64,000 nucleotides of DNA from Rhodococcus gordoniae (GCF_001646655.1 NZ_LPZN01000044.1:62001-126000), one strand, 5' to 3'. Positions 48,458-58,026 are shown, counted from the stretch's first letter. Notes: generated from the letters alone by a model not told the origin. A program made the numbers and translations.

Positions 48458-48940
48458 TCAGGACGCTTTCGGCTGCTGCAGCATCGCCCACCGGTTGGTG
48501 GTCAACCGGACCGACGTGGAGTCGCCCATGCATGTGACCGTCTCCCAGTTCCGCTGATATCCGGTGCGGCTGATCCGCCAGCATCCGTCGTCGTCCAGGC
48601 TGTAGCGATCGTGGTAGTAGGCCGAGCCGCGCAACAGCATCCCGTCCTCGGGGATGATCACGGTGTCGGACAACAACCACACCCCGGTGGCGCTGCGGCC
48701 GTCGTCGGCGATGTCGATCTCGGGATGGGAGCATGTGTGCTCCGTGATCAGACGTGTGCCCAGCGTGTTCTCGAGGAAACCGATGAAGGCGTCGCGCGAG
48801 TCGAAAACGAGATGCTCTCCGTAGACGGCGTGCGCGTCGGGGGTCAGAGTGTTCGCCAGTTCGTCCCAGTCCTTCGTGTCGAGCGCTCGCGCATAACGGT
48901 ATTTGAGCCGCGTGATCTCCGCTACCGCCTGCACATCCAT
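48458..48940 (-). CDS. NTF2-like (SnoaL-type) protein
   Basis: Protein of 160 residues with an NTF2-like cone fold. It begins AVAEITRLKYRYARALDTKD, then DELANTLTPDAH, a beta-rich middle and CWRISRTGYQRNWETV. Family members include steroid isomerase-like and dehydratase-like enzymes and are common in actinobacterial catabolic loci. A gggagg site precedes ATG 48940. Function cannot be named from the sequence. Confidence 0.7.
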   Translation of the reverse strand: MDVQAVAEITRLKYRYARALDTKDWDELANTLTPDAHAVYGEHLVFDSRDAFIGFLENTLGTRLITEHTCSHPEIDIADDGRSATGVWLLSDTVIIPEDGMLLRGSAYYHDRYSLDDDGCWRISRTGYQRNWETVTCMGDSTSVRLTTNRWAMLQQPKAS

Positions 48941-49076
48941 CGTCGGCCTCCCATTGGGACCCCCCTCTGCGAGTATTCGAATTCCAGGCTAGCCCGGAAG
49001 ACCTGTGCAGACGGCAGGAATCACACTGTTACCAGGTCTCACTCGGTCGCGATTCGGTCACGGGAGCACTCCTCGG

Positions 49077-49685
49077 TCACTGCTCCGGACGGCGCAGCGC
49101 GCGGATGGTCGCGTCGACGACGAGTTCGGCGTACTCGACATCGATGCCCTGGTCCGGCGTCGTCAACGCGAACAGGGCGTGGCTGAGCACGGTGCCGGTG
49201 ACCATCTCGAGCAGTAGTGTCGCCGAGGTGTCGGCGGGGAGCTCGCCGCGCTCGACGGCCCGGTGCACGATCGTGCGGGCCGCGAGTACGCGGCTGCGGT
49301 TGAGTGTGAGGGTCAGCCGGGCGAGCAGTTCGGGATGGGCGCGGGCGTCGAGTGCCACGCGCAGGCTCACCAGACCGGAGGTGGTCCGGTAGCCGCGCAA
49401 CAGCTGCCGGGCGAGTTCGACGAGATCCGATCGGAGCGCGCCGGTGTCGATCGGGACGGGCAGCGGGCTACGCGCCTCCAGCGCCTGGACCAGAAGATCG
49501 TCCTTGCTCGACCACCGGCGGTAGAGGGCGGCGCGACCCACCCGCGCACGCCGCCCGACGGCGTCGAGCGTGAAACCACGCCAGCTCGTTTCGGAATACA
49601 CCTCGAGCACGGCGTCGAACACGCGGTCCTCGAGATCGGCGTCGCGAGGACGGCCGCGGCGCCGCGGGGCGGGTACTTCGGTCAC
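49077..49685 (-). CDS. TetR-family transcriptional regulator
   Basis: TetR protein of 202 residues. The HTH is FDAVLEVYSETSWRGFTLDA with VGRRARVGRAALYRRWSSKD, preceded by RRRGRPRD. The C-terminal helical domain resembles the TetR_C groups of AcrR-like regulators. GTG 49685 is divergent, by 100 bases, from the thiolase-like/crotonase/ACAD operon, which it probably controls. An inverted repeat at 49722-49734 lies between. Confidence 0.8.
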   Translation of the reverse strand: MTEVPAPRRRGRPRDADLEDRVFDAVLEVYSETSWRGFTLDAVGRRARVGRAALYRRWSSKDDLLVQALEARSPLPVPIDTGALRSDLVELARQLLRGYRTTSGLVSLRVALDARAHPELLARLTLTLNRSRVLAARTIVHRAVERGELPADTSATLLLEMVTGTVLSHALFALTTPDQGIDVEYAELVVDATIRALRRPEQ

Positions 49686-49721
49686 GTCGGGTAAGTGTGC
49701 CAGACCACTCCTCGATTTACA

Positions 49722-49734
49722 GACTGAAACAGTC
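49722..49734. promoter_or_regulatory. Inverted repeat in the tetR/acyl-CoA operon divergent region
   Basis: GACTG-AAA-CAGTC lies midway between the divergent starts (37 bases from tetR, 52 from the thiolase-like gene). The short perfect arms and position suit a TetR operator controlling both genes. Confidence 0.4.
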
Positions 49735-49785
49735 CGCATTAAGCTGGCGGCGCCCTCCTCCCCCAGAGCAGACCGAAGGAACACC

Positions 49786-51300
49786 ATGACCGACCCCACC
49801 CGGGTTCCCGTCGTGATCGGCGTCGGCGACCTGCGCTCCGGCCGTGCCGGTGCGCCCGCCGACCCGCGTGAACCGCTCGACCTCATCCACGAGGCCACCC
49901 TCGCCGCTATCGCCGACACCGGTGCCGATCTCGCGACGCGGATCGACACCATCCACGCGATCAAGACCGCGAGCTGGGACTACGACGACCTGCCGGGTCT
50001 GCTCGCCGAACGCCTCGGCGCCGCACCCCGGCGCACCTCGACGAGCCCGATCGGCGGCCACTGGCCGGCGGCCCTGCTCGACCGCATCGGCCACGACATC
50101 GCCGCGGGCACCAGCACCGTCGCGCTGCTCGTCGGCGGCGAGGCGCAGGCCTCGGTGACCAACTCGTACAAGGCCGGAACGGATCCCGCCACGCTCGGAT
50201 GGACCACCGCTCCGGGCGGCCCCACACCGATCGGCAGCGAGGACCTCGGCAGCCCCGCGATGCAGCGCGCCGGCATGATCGTCCCCACGCGGGTCTACCC
50301 GCTGTTCGAGAACCGGCTCAGCCACGATCTCGGGCACTCCCGCGAGAAATCGCTCGACTGGTCGGCGACCCTGTACGCCGCCTTCTCGGAGTTCGCCGCC
50401 GAGAACCCGGCGTCCTGGAGCCCGGAGCGCCGCACCGCCGACGACATCCGCACCATCGCCGGCAAGAACCGTCTCGTCACCGACCCGTACCCGCTGATGG
50501 TCAACGCCATGCCGTTCGTCGACCAGGCCGCGGCCGTGGTCGTCACCTCGCTCGCCGTGGCCCGCGAACTCGGCGTCCCCGACGACCACCTGCTCTACGT
50601 GTGGGGCGGAGCCGGCGCGACCGAACCGTCGGACGTGCTGGCGCGCGGCGACTTCGGACGCTCCGCCGCACTCGACGACGCGTTGCGCCGCACCCTGACG
50701 GCGACCGACCTGCGCCCCGGCGACTTCGACATCATCGACGCCTACAGTTGCTTCCCCGTGGTGCCGAAACTGCTCGTCGAGCAGCTCGGCCTCCCCCGCG
50801 ACACCGTCCCGTCGGTGACCGGCGGCCACTCCTTCTTCGGCGGACCGCTCAACAGCTACACGCTGCACTCTGTGGTGTCGGTGGCCGGGCGCCTGCGCCG
50901 GGACGGCGAGCTCGCCCTCGTGCACGGCAACGGTGGCTACCTGACCTACCAGCACGTCGTGGTCCTCGGTTGCGCCCCCCACACCGACGGCTACGTCGGC
51001 GACCCGGAGCACGTGTTGCTCGAACCGTCCGCACCCGAGGCAGCGACCGACTACAGCGGGGAAGTCCAGATCGTCACGGCCACCGCAGAATTCGGTCGCG
51101 ACGGCAACCCGTCGGTCGGTTTCCTCGTCGGCCTCACCCCCGACGGCCGGCGCATCTCCGGCCGGACCGACGCCACCGGCGCCGCGGTTCTCGCCGCCGG
51201 CGCCGACATCGTCGGCGAGACCGTGCACGTCACCGACAACGGCGGTCACCTGACCGTCACCCGCATCGAGCACCTGTCCCCCGAGGAGCCCCGGTCGTGA
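49786..51300 (+). CDS. Thiolase-like acetyl-CoA acetyltransferase family protein
   Basis: Protein of 504 residues with the thiolase fold. The N-terminal half has VVIGVGDLRSGRAG and GGEAQASVTNSY, the C-terminal half DAYSCFPVVPKLL and VTGGHSFFGGPLNSYTLHSV. The last 80 residues form an extra beta-rich domain. I see no Cys in the usual N-terminal nucleophile position, so classical thiolysis is uncertain, as in SCP2/lipid-transfer-like members. ATG 49786 has a gaagga site. It starts a three-gene acyl-CoA operon. Confidence 0.75.
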   Translation: MTDPTRVPVVIGVGDLRSGRAGAPADPREPLDLIHEATLAAIADTGADLATRIDTIHAIKTASWDYDDLPGLLAERLGAAPRRTSTSPIGGHWPAALLDRIGHDIAAGTSTVALLVGGEAQASVTNSYKAGTDPATLGWTTAPGGPTPIGSEDLGSPAMQRAGMIVPTRVYPLFENRLSHDLGHSREKSLDWSATLYAAFSEFAAENPASWSPERRTADDIRTIAGKNRLVTDPYPLMVNAMPFVDQAAAVVVTSLAVARELGVPDDHLLYVWGGAGATEPSDVLARGDFGRSAALDDALRRTLTATDLRPGDFDIIDAYSCFPVVPKLLVEQLGLPRDTVPSVTGGHSFFGGPLNSYTLHSVVSVAGRLRRDGELALVHGNGGYLTYQHVVVLGCAPHTDGYVGDPEHVLLEPSAPEAATDYSGEVQIVTATAEFGRDGNPSVGFLVGLTPDGRRISGRTDATGAAVLAAGADIVGETVHVTDNGGHLTVTRIEHLSPEEPRS

Positions 51301-52091
51301 GCGAACCCGTCGTTCTCGTCGAGAAGCGCGAGCACGTCCTGCTCGTCACCATCAACCGTCCCGAGGCGGCCAACAGCATCAATGCCGAGGTGCACCGGGC
51401 GCTCGGTGAGGCCTGGGAACGCGCCGAATCCGAACGCGGCGTGCGCGTCGTGGTACTCACCGGCGCCGGCGACGCCGTCTTCTGTGGCGGTGCGGATCTC
51501 AAGGCACTCGGCACCGAGGGACCGGACGGGGTCACTCCACCCGAAACCGCCCACTGGGGTTTCGCGGGTGTCGTCAAGCACCACATCTCCAAGCCCGTCA
51601 TCGCGGCGGTCAACGGCACCGCACTCGGCGGCGGCACCGAACTCGCCCTCGCGAGCGATCTCGTCGTCGCCTCCGACACTGCGGAATTCGGGCTGCCCGA
51701 GGTGCACCGCGGCCTGATCGCCGGAGCCGGCGGGGTGTTCCGCATCGGCCAGGCGATCCCACGCGCCGTCGCGATGGAACTGGTCCTGACCGGCAAGCCG
51801 ATGTCCTCCGCCGACGCCCTGCGCTGGGGACTGGTCAACCGGGTCGTCCCGCGAACCGAAGTCCTCGACACCGCGCTTGCCTTCGCCGCCGACGTCGCGA
51901 AGGGCGCCCCGCTCGCCGTGCAGGCGAGCAAGACCGTCGCCCGCGGCATCATCGACGGCAACGTTCCCGCCGAGGACCAGGCATGGGAACTGACCGGCAA
52001 GGCGCTCGCGCGCCTGACCACCAGCGCCGACACCCTCGAAGGTGTCATGGCCTTCATGCAGAAGCGCGCACCCGTCTGGAAGGGCGAATAG
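51297..52091 (+). CDS. Enoyl-CoA hydratase/isomerase (crotonase)
   Basis: Crotonase of 264 residues. It has VFCGGADLKAL and AAVNGTALGGGTELALASDL (the two oxyanion-hole strands) and EFGLPEVHRGLIAGAGG, with Glu in the catalytic E-x-x-x-G-L region. It probably hydrates an enoyl-CoA in degradation of a fatty or branched acid. GTG 51297 overlaps the thiolase-like stop. The acyl-CoA dehydrogenase gene starts 2 bases after its stop. Confidence 0.87.
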   Translation: MSEPVVLVEKREHVLLVTINRPEAANSINAEVHRALGEAWERAESERGVRVVVLTGAGDAVFCGGADLKALGTEGPDGVTPPETAHWGFAGVVKHHISKPVIAAVNGTALGGGTELALASDLVVASDTAEFGLPEVHRGLIAGAGGVFRIGQAIPRAVAMELVLTGKPMSSADALRWGLVNRVVPRTEVLDTALAFAADVAKGAPLAVQASKTVARGIIDGNVPAEDQAWELTGKALARLTTSADTLEGVMAFMQKRAPVWKGE

Positions 52092-52093
52092 CG

Positions 52094-53248
52094 ATGACCA
52101 CCACCGGAGTGATCCGCTGGGACACAGACGAGCAGAAGGCACTGCGTCGGCTCGCGGCCGATTTCACCCGTAAGGAGATCGTCCCCCATCTCGACGAGTG
52201 GGAACGCGCCGGTGAGATCCCCCGCGAACTCCACCGCAAGGCCGCCGATGCAGGTCTGCTCGGCGCCTCGGTCGCCGAGGAACACGGCGGCTCGGGCGGC
52301 ACCGCGCTCGACATGCTCGCGATCCTCGAGGAGATCATCCTCGCCGGCGGTTCCTCGGGGCTGATCTCGGCGCTGTTCAGCCACGGCATCGCGACCCCGC
52401 ACATCGTCGCGTCGGGCAACGCCGATCTCATCGAGCGTTTCGCGCGACCGGCACTCGAGGGCCGGATGATCGGCTCGCTCGCGATCTCCGAACCGAGCGG
52501 CGGGTCCGACGTCGCGAACATCCGGACCACCGCGCGCCGCGAGGGCGACGAATACGTCATCAACGGCGCGAAGCTCTACATCACCTCGGGCACGCGTGCC
52601 GACTTCGTCACCACCGCGGTGCGCACGGGCGACGCCGGTGCCGGCGGCATTTCGCTCGTCGTCGTCCCGGCGGACACACCGGGTTTCACGGTTTCCCGCA
52701 AGCTCGACAAGATGGGCTGGCTGTGCTCCGACACCGCCGAGCTGTTCTACGACGACGTGCGTGTGCCCGTGAGCAACCTGATCGGCGCCGAGAACTCGGC
52801 CTTCGGCCAGATCGCGCAGCAGTTCCAGGGTGAGCGCCTGTCGCTGGCGTTCCAGGCCGTCGCCACCGCTCAGCGGTCCTTCGATCTGACCGTCGAGTGG
52901 GTCAAGTCCCGCGAGACCATGGGCCGTCCGCTGTCGAAGCGCCAGGTCGTGCGTCACCGTCTCGCCGAGCTCGCCACCGAGATCACTGCGGCACAGACGT
53001 TCTGCCGGTCCGTCGCCGAACGGTGGGTCAACGGCGAGGGCATGCTGCTCGAAACCTCGATGGCGAAGAACAACGCCGTCAAGGTGTGCGACCACGCCGT
53101 CATGGAGGCGGTGCAGCTCGCGGGCGGTATCGGCCTGATGCGTGAGAGCGAGGTCGAGCGGCACTTCCGCGACGCTCGCGTTCTCGGCATCGGCGGCGGC
53201 ACCAACGAGATCATGAACGAGATCATCGGCAAGCTGCTCGGCCTGTAG
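52094..53248 (+). CDS. Acyl-CoA dehydrogenase
   Basis: Flavoprotein of 384 residues. It has the N-terminal helical domain, AISEPSGGSDVANIRTTA at the FAD/substrate site, GWLCSDTAELFYDDV, and the C-terminal QLAGGIGLMRESEVERHFRD and LGIGGGTNEIM. The catalytic Glu is probably in the C-terminal TNEIMNEI segment. It likely performs the first oxidation of the same acyl-CoA pathway as its two upstream neighbours. A long hairpin follows the stop. Confidence 0.9.
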   Translation: MTTTGVIRWDTDEQKALRRLAADFTRKEIVPHLDEWERAGEIPRELHRKAADAGLLGASVAEEHGGSGGTALDMLAILEEIILAGGSSGLISALFSHGIATPHIVASGNADLIERFARPALEGRMIGSLAISEPSGGSDVANIRTTARREGDEYVINGAKLYITSGTRADFVTTAVRTGDAGAGGISLVVVPADTPGFTVSRKLDKMGWLCSDTAELFYDDVRVPVSNLIGAENSAFGQIAQQFQGERLSLAFQAVATAQRSFDLTVEWVKSRETMGRPLSKRQVVRHRLAELATEITAAQTFCRSVAERWVNGEGMLLETSMAKNNAVKVCDHAVMEAVQLAGGIGLMRESEVERHFRDARVLGIGGGTNEIMNEIIGKLLGL

Positions 53249-53284
53249 GTCTCCGCCCGAACTCGGGGAGGAGCCTCGACCTAC
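53245..53284 (+). terminator. Hairpin after the acyl-CoA dehydrogenase gene
   Basis: GTAGGTC (53245-53251, including the stop codon) pairs with GACCTAC (53278-53284), and inner CTCC-CCCGA/TCGGG-GGAG pairs with small bulges. It likely terminates the operon. Confidence 0.5.
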
Positions 53285-53348
53285 CGGATGTTCCGGTGAC
53301 GGACATGAATCCTCCTGATGAGCGTTCCTTCCGACGACGCCCATCCTG

Positions 53349-53372
53349 TGGCCTCGAGCCGACTCGAGGCCA
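53349..53372. terminator. 10-bp hairpin after the ABC-F gene
   Basis: TGGCCTCGAG (53349-53358) and CTCGAGGCCA (53363-53372) pair fully around CCGA, 7 bases past the ABC-F stop on the minus strand. No T-run follows. Confidence 0.5.
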
Positions 53373-53379
53373 AGGGAAT

Positions 53380-55173
53380 TCAGTCGAGATCTTCGGCGAG
53401 CTCCATCCACTGCTCCTCGGCCGTTTCCTTCTCCGCGACCACCTCGCGCAACTGCGCATCGAGCTTCTGGAGACGGTCGGGATCGGTCGCCGCCTCCGCG
53501 AGGTCGTGGTGCAGCTTCTCCTCCTTCTCGGTCAGCTTCGCGACGAGACGCTCGAGCCGGGACAGTTCCTTGCGTGCGGCACGTTCCGCGGCACCGTCAC
53601 GCTTCTTCGGCTGTTCTTCGGCGTCAGCGGATTTCGCGACGGTCGACGCCACCGACGGCACGTCCCCGTCGCCCATGGCTGCGCGCCGGCGCAAGTACTC
53701 CTCGATGCCACCGGGAAGATTGGTGAGCCGGCCGTCGCCGAACAGTGCCCACGTCGAATCACAGATGCGTTCGACGAGGTACCGGTCGTGACTGATGACC
53801 ACGAGGGTTCCCGCCCAGCCGTCGAGCAGGTCCTCGAGCTGCTGGAGGGTGTCGATGTCGAGGTCGTTGGTGGGCTCGTCGAGGAGCAGCACGTTCGGCT
53901 CGGCCATGAGCACGCGTGTCAGCTGCAGGCGGCGACGCTCACCACCGGACAGGTCGCCGACCGGGGTCCGCTGACGGGCCGGCGTGAAACCGAGCCGTTC
54001 GGCGAGCTGACCGGCGGAGATCTCCTTGTCGCCCAGCGTGATCCGCTCCGCGACCTCCTGGACGGCCTCGAGCACCCGCATGTCGGTGGGCAGGTCGTCG
54101 AGTTCCTGCCGCAACCAGCCGATCTCGACGGTCTGCCCCTGGACGCGACGTCCCCGGGCCGGCTCCAGTTCGCCCGCGAGCGTGCGCAGCAGGGTCGTCT
54201 TGCCCGAGCCGTTGACGCCGACGAGACCGATCCGCTCGCCCGGACCGAGACGCCAGGTGAGGTCGCGGACCAGTTCGCGTCCGTCCGGGGTGGTGAGGGT
54301 GGCGTCCTCGAGTTCGATGACGATGCGGCCGAGGCGGCGCTTCGCGAACGACGCCAGCGCAACCGTGTCACGCGGCGGCGGCACGTTCGCGATCAGCGCC
54401 TCGGCGGCCTCGATCCGGTACTTCGGCTTGGACGTGCGGGCGGGGGCACCGCGACGCAGCCACGCGAGCTCCTTGCGGGCGAGGTTGCGGCGGCGCTCCT
54501 CCATCGCGTCGGCCTGACGAGAGCGCTCGGCACGCGCGAAGATCCAGTCGTTGTAACCACCCTCGTAACTCTCGACCCGGCCGTTCACCACTTCCCAGGT
54601 GCGGGTCGCGACGGTGTCGAGGAACCAGCGGTCGTGGGTGACGACGACGAGGGCGCTGCGCCGCGACAGCAGATGCTCGGCCAGCCACTGCACACCTTCG
54701 ACGTCGAGATGGTTGGTGGGCTCGTCGAGGACCAGCAGGTCGAGATCGCGGACGAGAGCGGCCGCCAGGGCCACCCGGCGACGCTCACCCCCGGACAGGC
54801 CGTCGACGACCGCGTCGAGACCGAGATTGTCGATGCCGATACCGGTGAGCACCGAGCGGATGCGTGCATCGCCCGCCCACTCGTGCTCGGCCACGCCGAG
54901 CGGGCCGAGGACGACCTCACCGACGGTCGATCCTTCCGACAACCCGCCGCGCTGGGTCACGACGGCCATGCGGAGACCGCCTACGCGGCTCACGCGGCCC
55001 GAGTCGGGTTCCTCGATACCGGCGAGCACCTCGAGCATCGTCGTCTTGCCGCCACCGTTGAGGCCGACGACCCCGATCCGCTCCCCCTCGTTCACGCCGA
55101 GGGACACAGAGTCGAGCAGCGGCTTGATGCCGAAGGACTTCGAAACCTGTTCGAGGTTGATCAGATTCGCCAC
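53380..55173 (-). CDS. ABC-F family ATPase (Uup/EttA-like)
   Basis: Soluble ATPase of 597 residues with two ABC cassettes and no membrane segments. Cassette 1: GLNGGGKTT, LSGGERRRVALAAAL, DEPTNHLD. Cassette 2: GVNGSGKTT, LSGGERRRLQLTRVL, DEPTNDLD. The linker is rich in Arg and Glu. The C-terminal 80 residues are a coiled coil, as in Uup. Such proteins act on the ribosome in translation or antibiotic protection. GTG 55173 is the family start; it is 52 bases downstream of ispE. Confidence 0.93.
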   Translation of the reverse strand: MANLINLEQVSKSFGIKPLLDSVSLGVNEGERIGVVGLNGGGKTTMLEVLAGIEEPDSGRVSRVGGLRMAVVTQRGGLSEGSTVGEVVLGPLGVAEHEWAGDARIRSVLTGIGIDNLGLDAVVDGLSGGERRRVALAAALVRDLDLLVLDEPTNHLDVEGVQWLAEHLLSRRSALVVVTHDRWFLDTVATRTWEVVNGRVESYEGGYNDWIFARAERSRQADAMEERRRNLARKELAWLRRGAPARTSKPKYRIEAAEALIANVPPPRDTVALASFAKRRLGRIVIELEDATLTTPDGRELVRDLTWRLGPGERIGLVGVNGSGKTTLLRTLAGELEPARGRRVQGQTVEIGWLRQELDDLPTDMRVLEAVQEVAERITLGDKEISAGQLAERLGFTPARQRTPVGDLSGGERRRLQLTRVLMAEPNVLLLDEPTNDLDIDTLQQLEDLLDGWAGTLVVISHDRYLVERICDSTWALFGDGRLTNLPGGIEEYLRRRAAMGDGDVPSVASTVAKSADAEEQPKKRDGAAERAARKELSRLERLVAKLTEKEEKLHHDLAEAATDPDRLQKLDAQLREVVAEKETAEEQWMELAEDLD

Positions 55174-55225
55174 GTGGAGCAACGCCTTCCGAGAATTGCG
55201 GGGATGTACTGCGGGAGCAGCGGGA

Positions 55226-56149
55226 TCAGGGGTGGGCGGGATCGGCGGCGTCGACGACGCGGGCGCCGGGCACCGGGCCGGACGCGACCCGCACCGTGCG
55301 GCACACACCCGCACCGGCGAGTTCGGCGCTCACGGTGACGGCGGCGTGCTGGTCCTCGACGAGGAACGCGCAGGTCGGGCCGGACCCGGAGACGATGCCT
55401 GCCAGAGCGCCGGCCTCGACACCCGCCCGGAGCGTGCGCCGCAACAGGGGGTCGAGCGACAGGGCCGCGGCCTGCAGATCGTTGCCGAGCAGCGGCGCGA
55501 GTTCGCGGGCGTCGCCGGAGCCGAGCGCGGAGAGCACCGCGTCGGCGCTGCCGAGCCGGTGGGGTTCGCCCTCCGCGCGCAGACGGTCGAGCTCGCGGAA
55601 GACGACGGGAGTGGACAGGCCGCCCTTCGCGAGGGCGAGCACCCAGTGGAAGGTGCCGCGGGTGAGAACGGGGACGAGTCGCTCGCCCCGCCCCGTTCCG
55701 ATCGCCGTTCCACCGTGCAGGCAGAACGGCACGTCGCTCCCGAGCCGGGCGGCGAGATCCGCGAGATCCTCCCGCGACGCCCCGATCCCCCACAGCGCAT
55801 CGAGCGCGACGAGCGTCGCGGCCGCGTCGGCACTGCCCCCGGCCATCCCGCCTGCGACGGGGATGCCCTTGTCGATCGTGATCGCCACGTCGGGGGTGCG
55901 TGCGGCCCGCTCCGCCATCATCTCGGCGGCGCGCCAGGCCAGATTCGTCGAGTCGGTGGGTACCGCATCGGCGTTCGCTCCGCGCACCGTCACGCTCAGG
56001 GTGTCGGCGGGGACCACCGACACCTCGTCGTACAGGGACAGGGCCTGGAAGACGGTGTGCAGGTCGTGGTAGCCGTCGGGACGGAGGTCGCCCACCGCGA
56101 GATGCAGGTTGACCTTGGACGGGACCCGCACTGTCACGGGGGTCGGCAC
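55226..56149 (-). CDS. ispE: 4-diphosphocytidyl-2-C-methyl-D-erythritol kinase
   Basis: GHMP kinase of about 307 residues in the MEP isoprenoid pathway. It has [20 protein letters not shown], the GHMP ATP loop [20 protein letters not shown] and the C-terminal [13 protein letters not shown]. Four in-frame GTGs (56161, 56149, 56137, 56131) could start it; none has a clear ribosome site. I chose 56149 from the usual N-terminal length. In M. tuberculosis ispE follows ksgA directly; here a secreted-protein gene and a cold-shock gene lie between. Confidence 0.9.
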   Translation of the reverse strand: MPTPVTVRVPSKVNLHLAVGDLRPDGYHDLHTVFQALSLYDEVSVVPADTLSVTVRGANADAVPTDSTNLAWRAAEMMAERAARTPDVAITIDKGIPVAGGMAGGSADAAATLVALDALWGIGASREDLADLAARLGSDVPFCLHGGTAIGTGRGERLVPVLTRGTFHWVLALAKGGLSTPVVFRELDRLRAEGEPHRLGSADAVLSALGSGDARELAPLLGNDLQAAALSLDPLLRRTLRAGVEAGALAGIVSGSGPTCAFLVEDQHAAVTVSAELAGAGVCRTVRVASGPVPGARVVDAADPAHP

Positions 56150-56251
56150 GACGGAAAGCACGAGTACAGAGCTTACTCGGGATACGGAAGCTTCCCGACC
56201 GCCGCGGCCACGCTCTACGATCGGGCGACTCGTGAACACTGTGGAGGAAAT

Positions 56252-56518
56252 ATGACTCGATCTGTACGCAATGCGGTCGCCGTCTGCGTCATCGCCGCGG
56301 CAGCTTCGCTGGGAACCGCCGGCGTCGCCTCGGCCGAACCGGCTCCGCCGCGCGTCTGCTCGCTCGGCGACCTGGTCCTGCGCTCGCTGAATCTCGTGGA
56401 CTGCGTCAACCCGCCCACCGGCTCCGCCGGAGTGGCGACCGGTTCGGCCGACTCCACAGGATCGTCGACCGGCTCGTCCGGCCTGGGTATCACCGGTTAC
56501 GGGGCGATGATCGGCTGA
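56252..56518 (+). CDS. Small secreted protein
   Basis: Protein of 88 residues with a clear Sec signal peptide: [20 protein letters not shown], then cleavage after ASA near residue 28. The mature part is about 60 residues, with two Cys (VCSLGDL and VDCVNPP) that may form a disulfide, and a Gly/Ser/Thr-rich tail. An excellent ggagga site lies 5 bases before ATG 56252. No family was recognised. It converges on cspA through a strong hairpin. Confidence 0.8.
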   Translation: MTRSVRNAVAVCVIAAAASLGTAGVASAEPAPPRVCSLGDLVLRSLNLVDCVNPPTGSAGVATGSADSTGSSTGSSGLGITGYGAMIG

Positions 56519-56528
56519 CCGGACACAA

Positions 56529-56569
56529 CGAATCCGGGCCGGCACCTTCGAGGTGCCGGCCCGGATTCG
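56529..56569. terminator. 19-bp bidirectional terminator hairpin
   Basis: The arms at 56529-56547 and 56551-56569 are perfect complements around the loop TCG. It lies between the stops of the small secreted protein gene and the convergent cold-shock gene and can serve both. Confidence 0.85.
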
Positions 56570-56583
56570 GAGAGTTATCGGTA

Positions 56584-56790
56584 TCAGCCGATGACGTTCA
56601 CGCCGGTGGCCTGCGGGCCCTTCTGGCCCTGGCCGATCTCGAAGCTCACGCGCTGGTTCTCCTCGAGGGTGCGGAAGCCGCGGCCCTGGATCTCGGAGAA
56701 GTGCACGAAGACGTCAGCGGAGCCGTCCGAGGGAGCGATGAAGCCGAAGCCCTTTTCGCCGTTGAACCACTTCACAGTACCTTCAGCCAT
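56584..56790 (-). CDS. Cold-shock domain protein (CspA family)
   Basis: Protein of 68 residues with RNP1 KGFGFIAP and RNP2 VFVHFSEI, a five-strand OB-fold RNA chaperone. The family start [14 protein letters not shown] sets ATG 56790; an in-frame ATG at 56805 adds five residues. A leader of up to about 270 bases upstream may hold temperature-responsive structures. Whether it is cold-induced or constitutive cannot be read. Confidence 0.95.
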   Translation of the reverse strand: MAEGTVKWFNGEKGFGFIAPSDGSADVFVHFSEIQGRGFRTLEENQRVSFEIGQGQKGPQATGVNVIG

Positions 56791-56862
56791 GTTGCTGTCC
56801 TTCACTTGCAGGCAGAACGGATATAGACGTTCTGTCTCGTCGGGAGTCGGTTTCGGCTCCCG
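56791..56862 (-). promoter_or_regulatory. cold-shock gene 5' leader with two hairpins
   Basis: Upstream of the cold-shock gene, CAGAACG (56813-56819) pairs with CGTTCTG (56828-56834), and CGGGAG (56841-56846) pairs with CTCCCG (56857-56862). Structured leaders of cold-shock mRNAs control stability and translation, so this is a candidate. The rest of 56863-57064 is AT-richer and shows no open frame. Confidence 0.4.
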
Positions 56863-57064
56863 GGTCTGTCACTACACGGCTGAGACGATTCCATCGTGGC
56901 TATCGCATCCGCTCGCAACCAGAAATGTGCGAGGGGTAAACCACGAACACACTACCTAACGACCGAGGACAACTTAACCACAGATCGAGTGCGCCCGCCA
57001 GGAAGGGTGATCGGGATCACTCGACGGCGGCGAGCTGCCCATCACGACAACGGCGAGCCGCCGA

Positions 57065-57973
57065 TCACTCCACGCCTGCGAGTCGCACGAAGGCTGCGGC
57101 GTCGAGCTTCTCCCCGCGCGTCGACGGTTCGATACCGGCGGCCAGCAGGCGCCTCTCGGCTTCCCCGGGCGAACCGGCCCAGCCGCTCAGCGCGGCGCGC
57201 AACGTCTTTCGGCGTTGAGCGAAGGCCGCGTCGACGACGGCGAACACGCGGGCGCGCGTCTGCGCGTCGGTCGGCCACGGGGGCTCGGCATAGCGGTCGA
57301 CGCGCACGAGACCCGATTCCACCTGGGGAACGGGCCAGAAGACAGCACGTCCGACGGCACCCGCCCTGCGGACGTCGCCGAAGAACCGGGCCTTCACGCT
57401 GGGCACGCCGTAGATCTTGCCGCCCGGTTCGGCCGCGAGCCGGTCGGCGACCTCGGCCTGCACCATCACCAGAGCCGTTCGGAGAGAGGGGAATTCGGAG
57501 AACAGATGCAGCAGAACCGGTACCGCCACGTTGTAGGGCAGGTTCGCGACGAGCGCGGTGGGCGTGACGGGAAGATCCTTCGGCAACACCTTCATCGCGT
57601 CCATGTGCACGACGTCGAACCGGTCGGCCAGCTGCGGGGCCCGCTCCTGCACCGTGACGGGAATGCGCTGCGCGAGAACGGGATCGAGCTCGACGGCGAT
57701 CACGCGGTCGACGACGTCGAGCAGCGCGAGGGTGAGCGAACCCAAGCCCGGCCCGACTTCGAGCACGACGTCGTCGGCACCGACCCCTGCGACGTTGACG
57801 ATGCGGCGCACCGTGTTCGCGTCGTGCACGAAGTTCTGGCCGAGCTGTTTCGTCGGGCGTACCCCGAACTCCTCCGCGAGTGCGCGGACCTCTGCGGGTC
57901 CGAGCAGCGCGGCGAGGCCGCGCGGAGAAGCCGGGGTGGCCCTCGGAGTGGTTTCGGGATCGTCTGCTGACAC
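57065..57973 (-). CDS. rsmA: 16S rRNA dimethyladenosine transferase KsgA/RsmA
   Basis: Protein of 302 residues that dimethylates two adjacent adenines near the 3' end of 16S rRNA. It has [18 protein letters not shown], the SAM loop [10 protein letters not shown] and the catalytic [17 protein letters not shown] 57973 is the natural start, 53 bases after the rpfB stop, as in the mycobacterial rpfB-ksgA order. The N-terminal 20 residues are Pro/Ala-rich. Confidence 0.96.
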   Translation of the reverse strand: MSADDPETTPRATPASPRGLAALLGPAEVRALAEEFGVRPTKQLGQNFVHDANTVRRIVNVAGVGADDVVLEVGPGLGSLTLALLDVVDRVIAVELDPVLAQRIPVTVQERAPQLADRFDVVHMDAMKVLPKDLPVTPTALVANLPYNVAVPVLLHLFSEFPSLRTALVMVQAEVADRLAAEPGGKIYGVPSVKARFFGDVRRAGAVGRAVFWPVPQVESGLVRVDRYAEPPWPTDAQTRARVFAVVDAAFAQRRKTLRAALSGWAGSPGEAERRLLAAGIEPSTRGEKLDAAAFVRLAGVE

Positions 57974-58026
57974 GTGGTGAACCTAGCGCACTCGGGAGCA
58001 GGTCACACCGCGCACACCCGCGCCGG

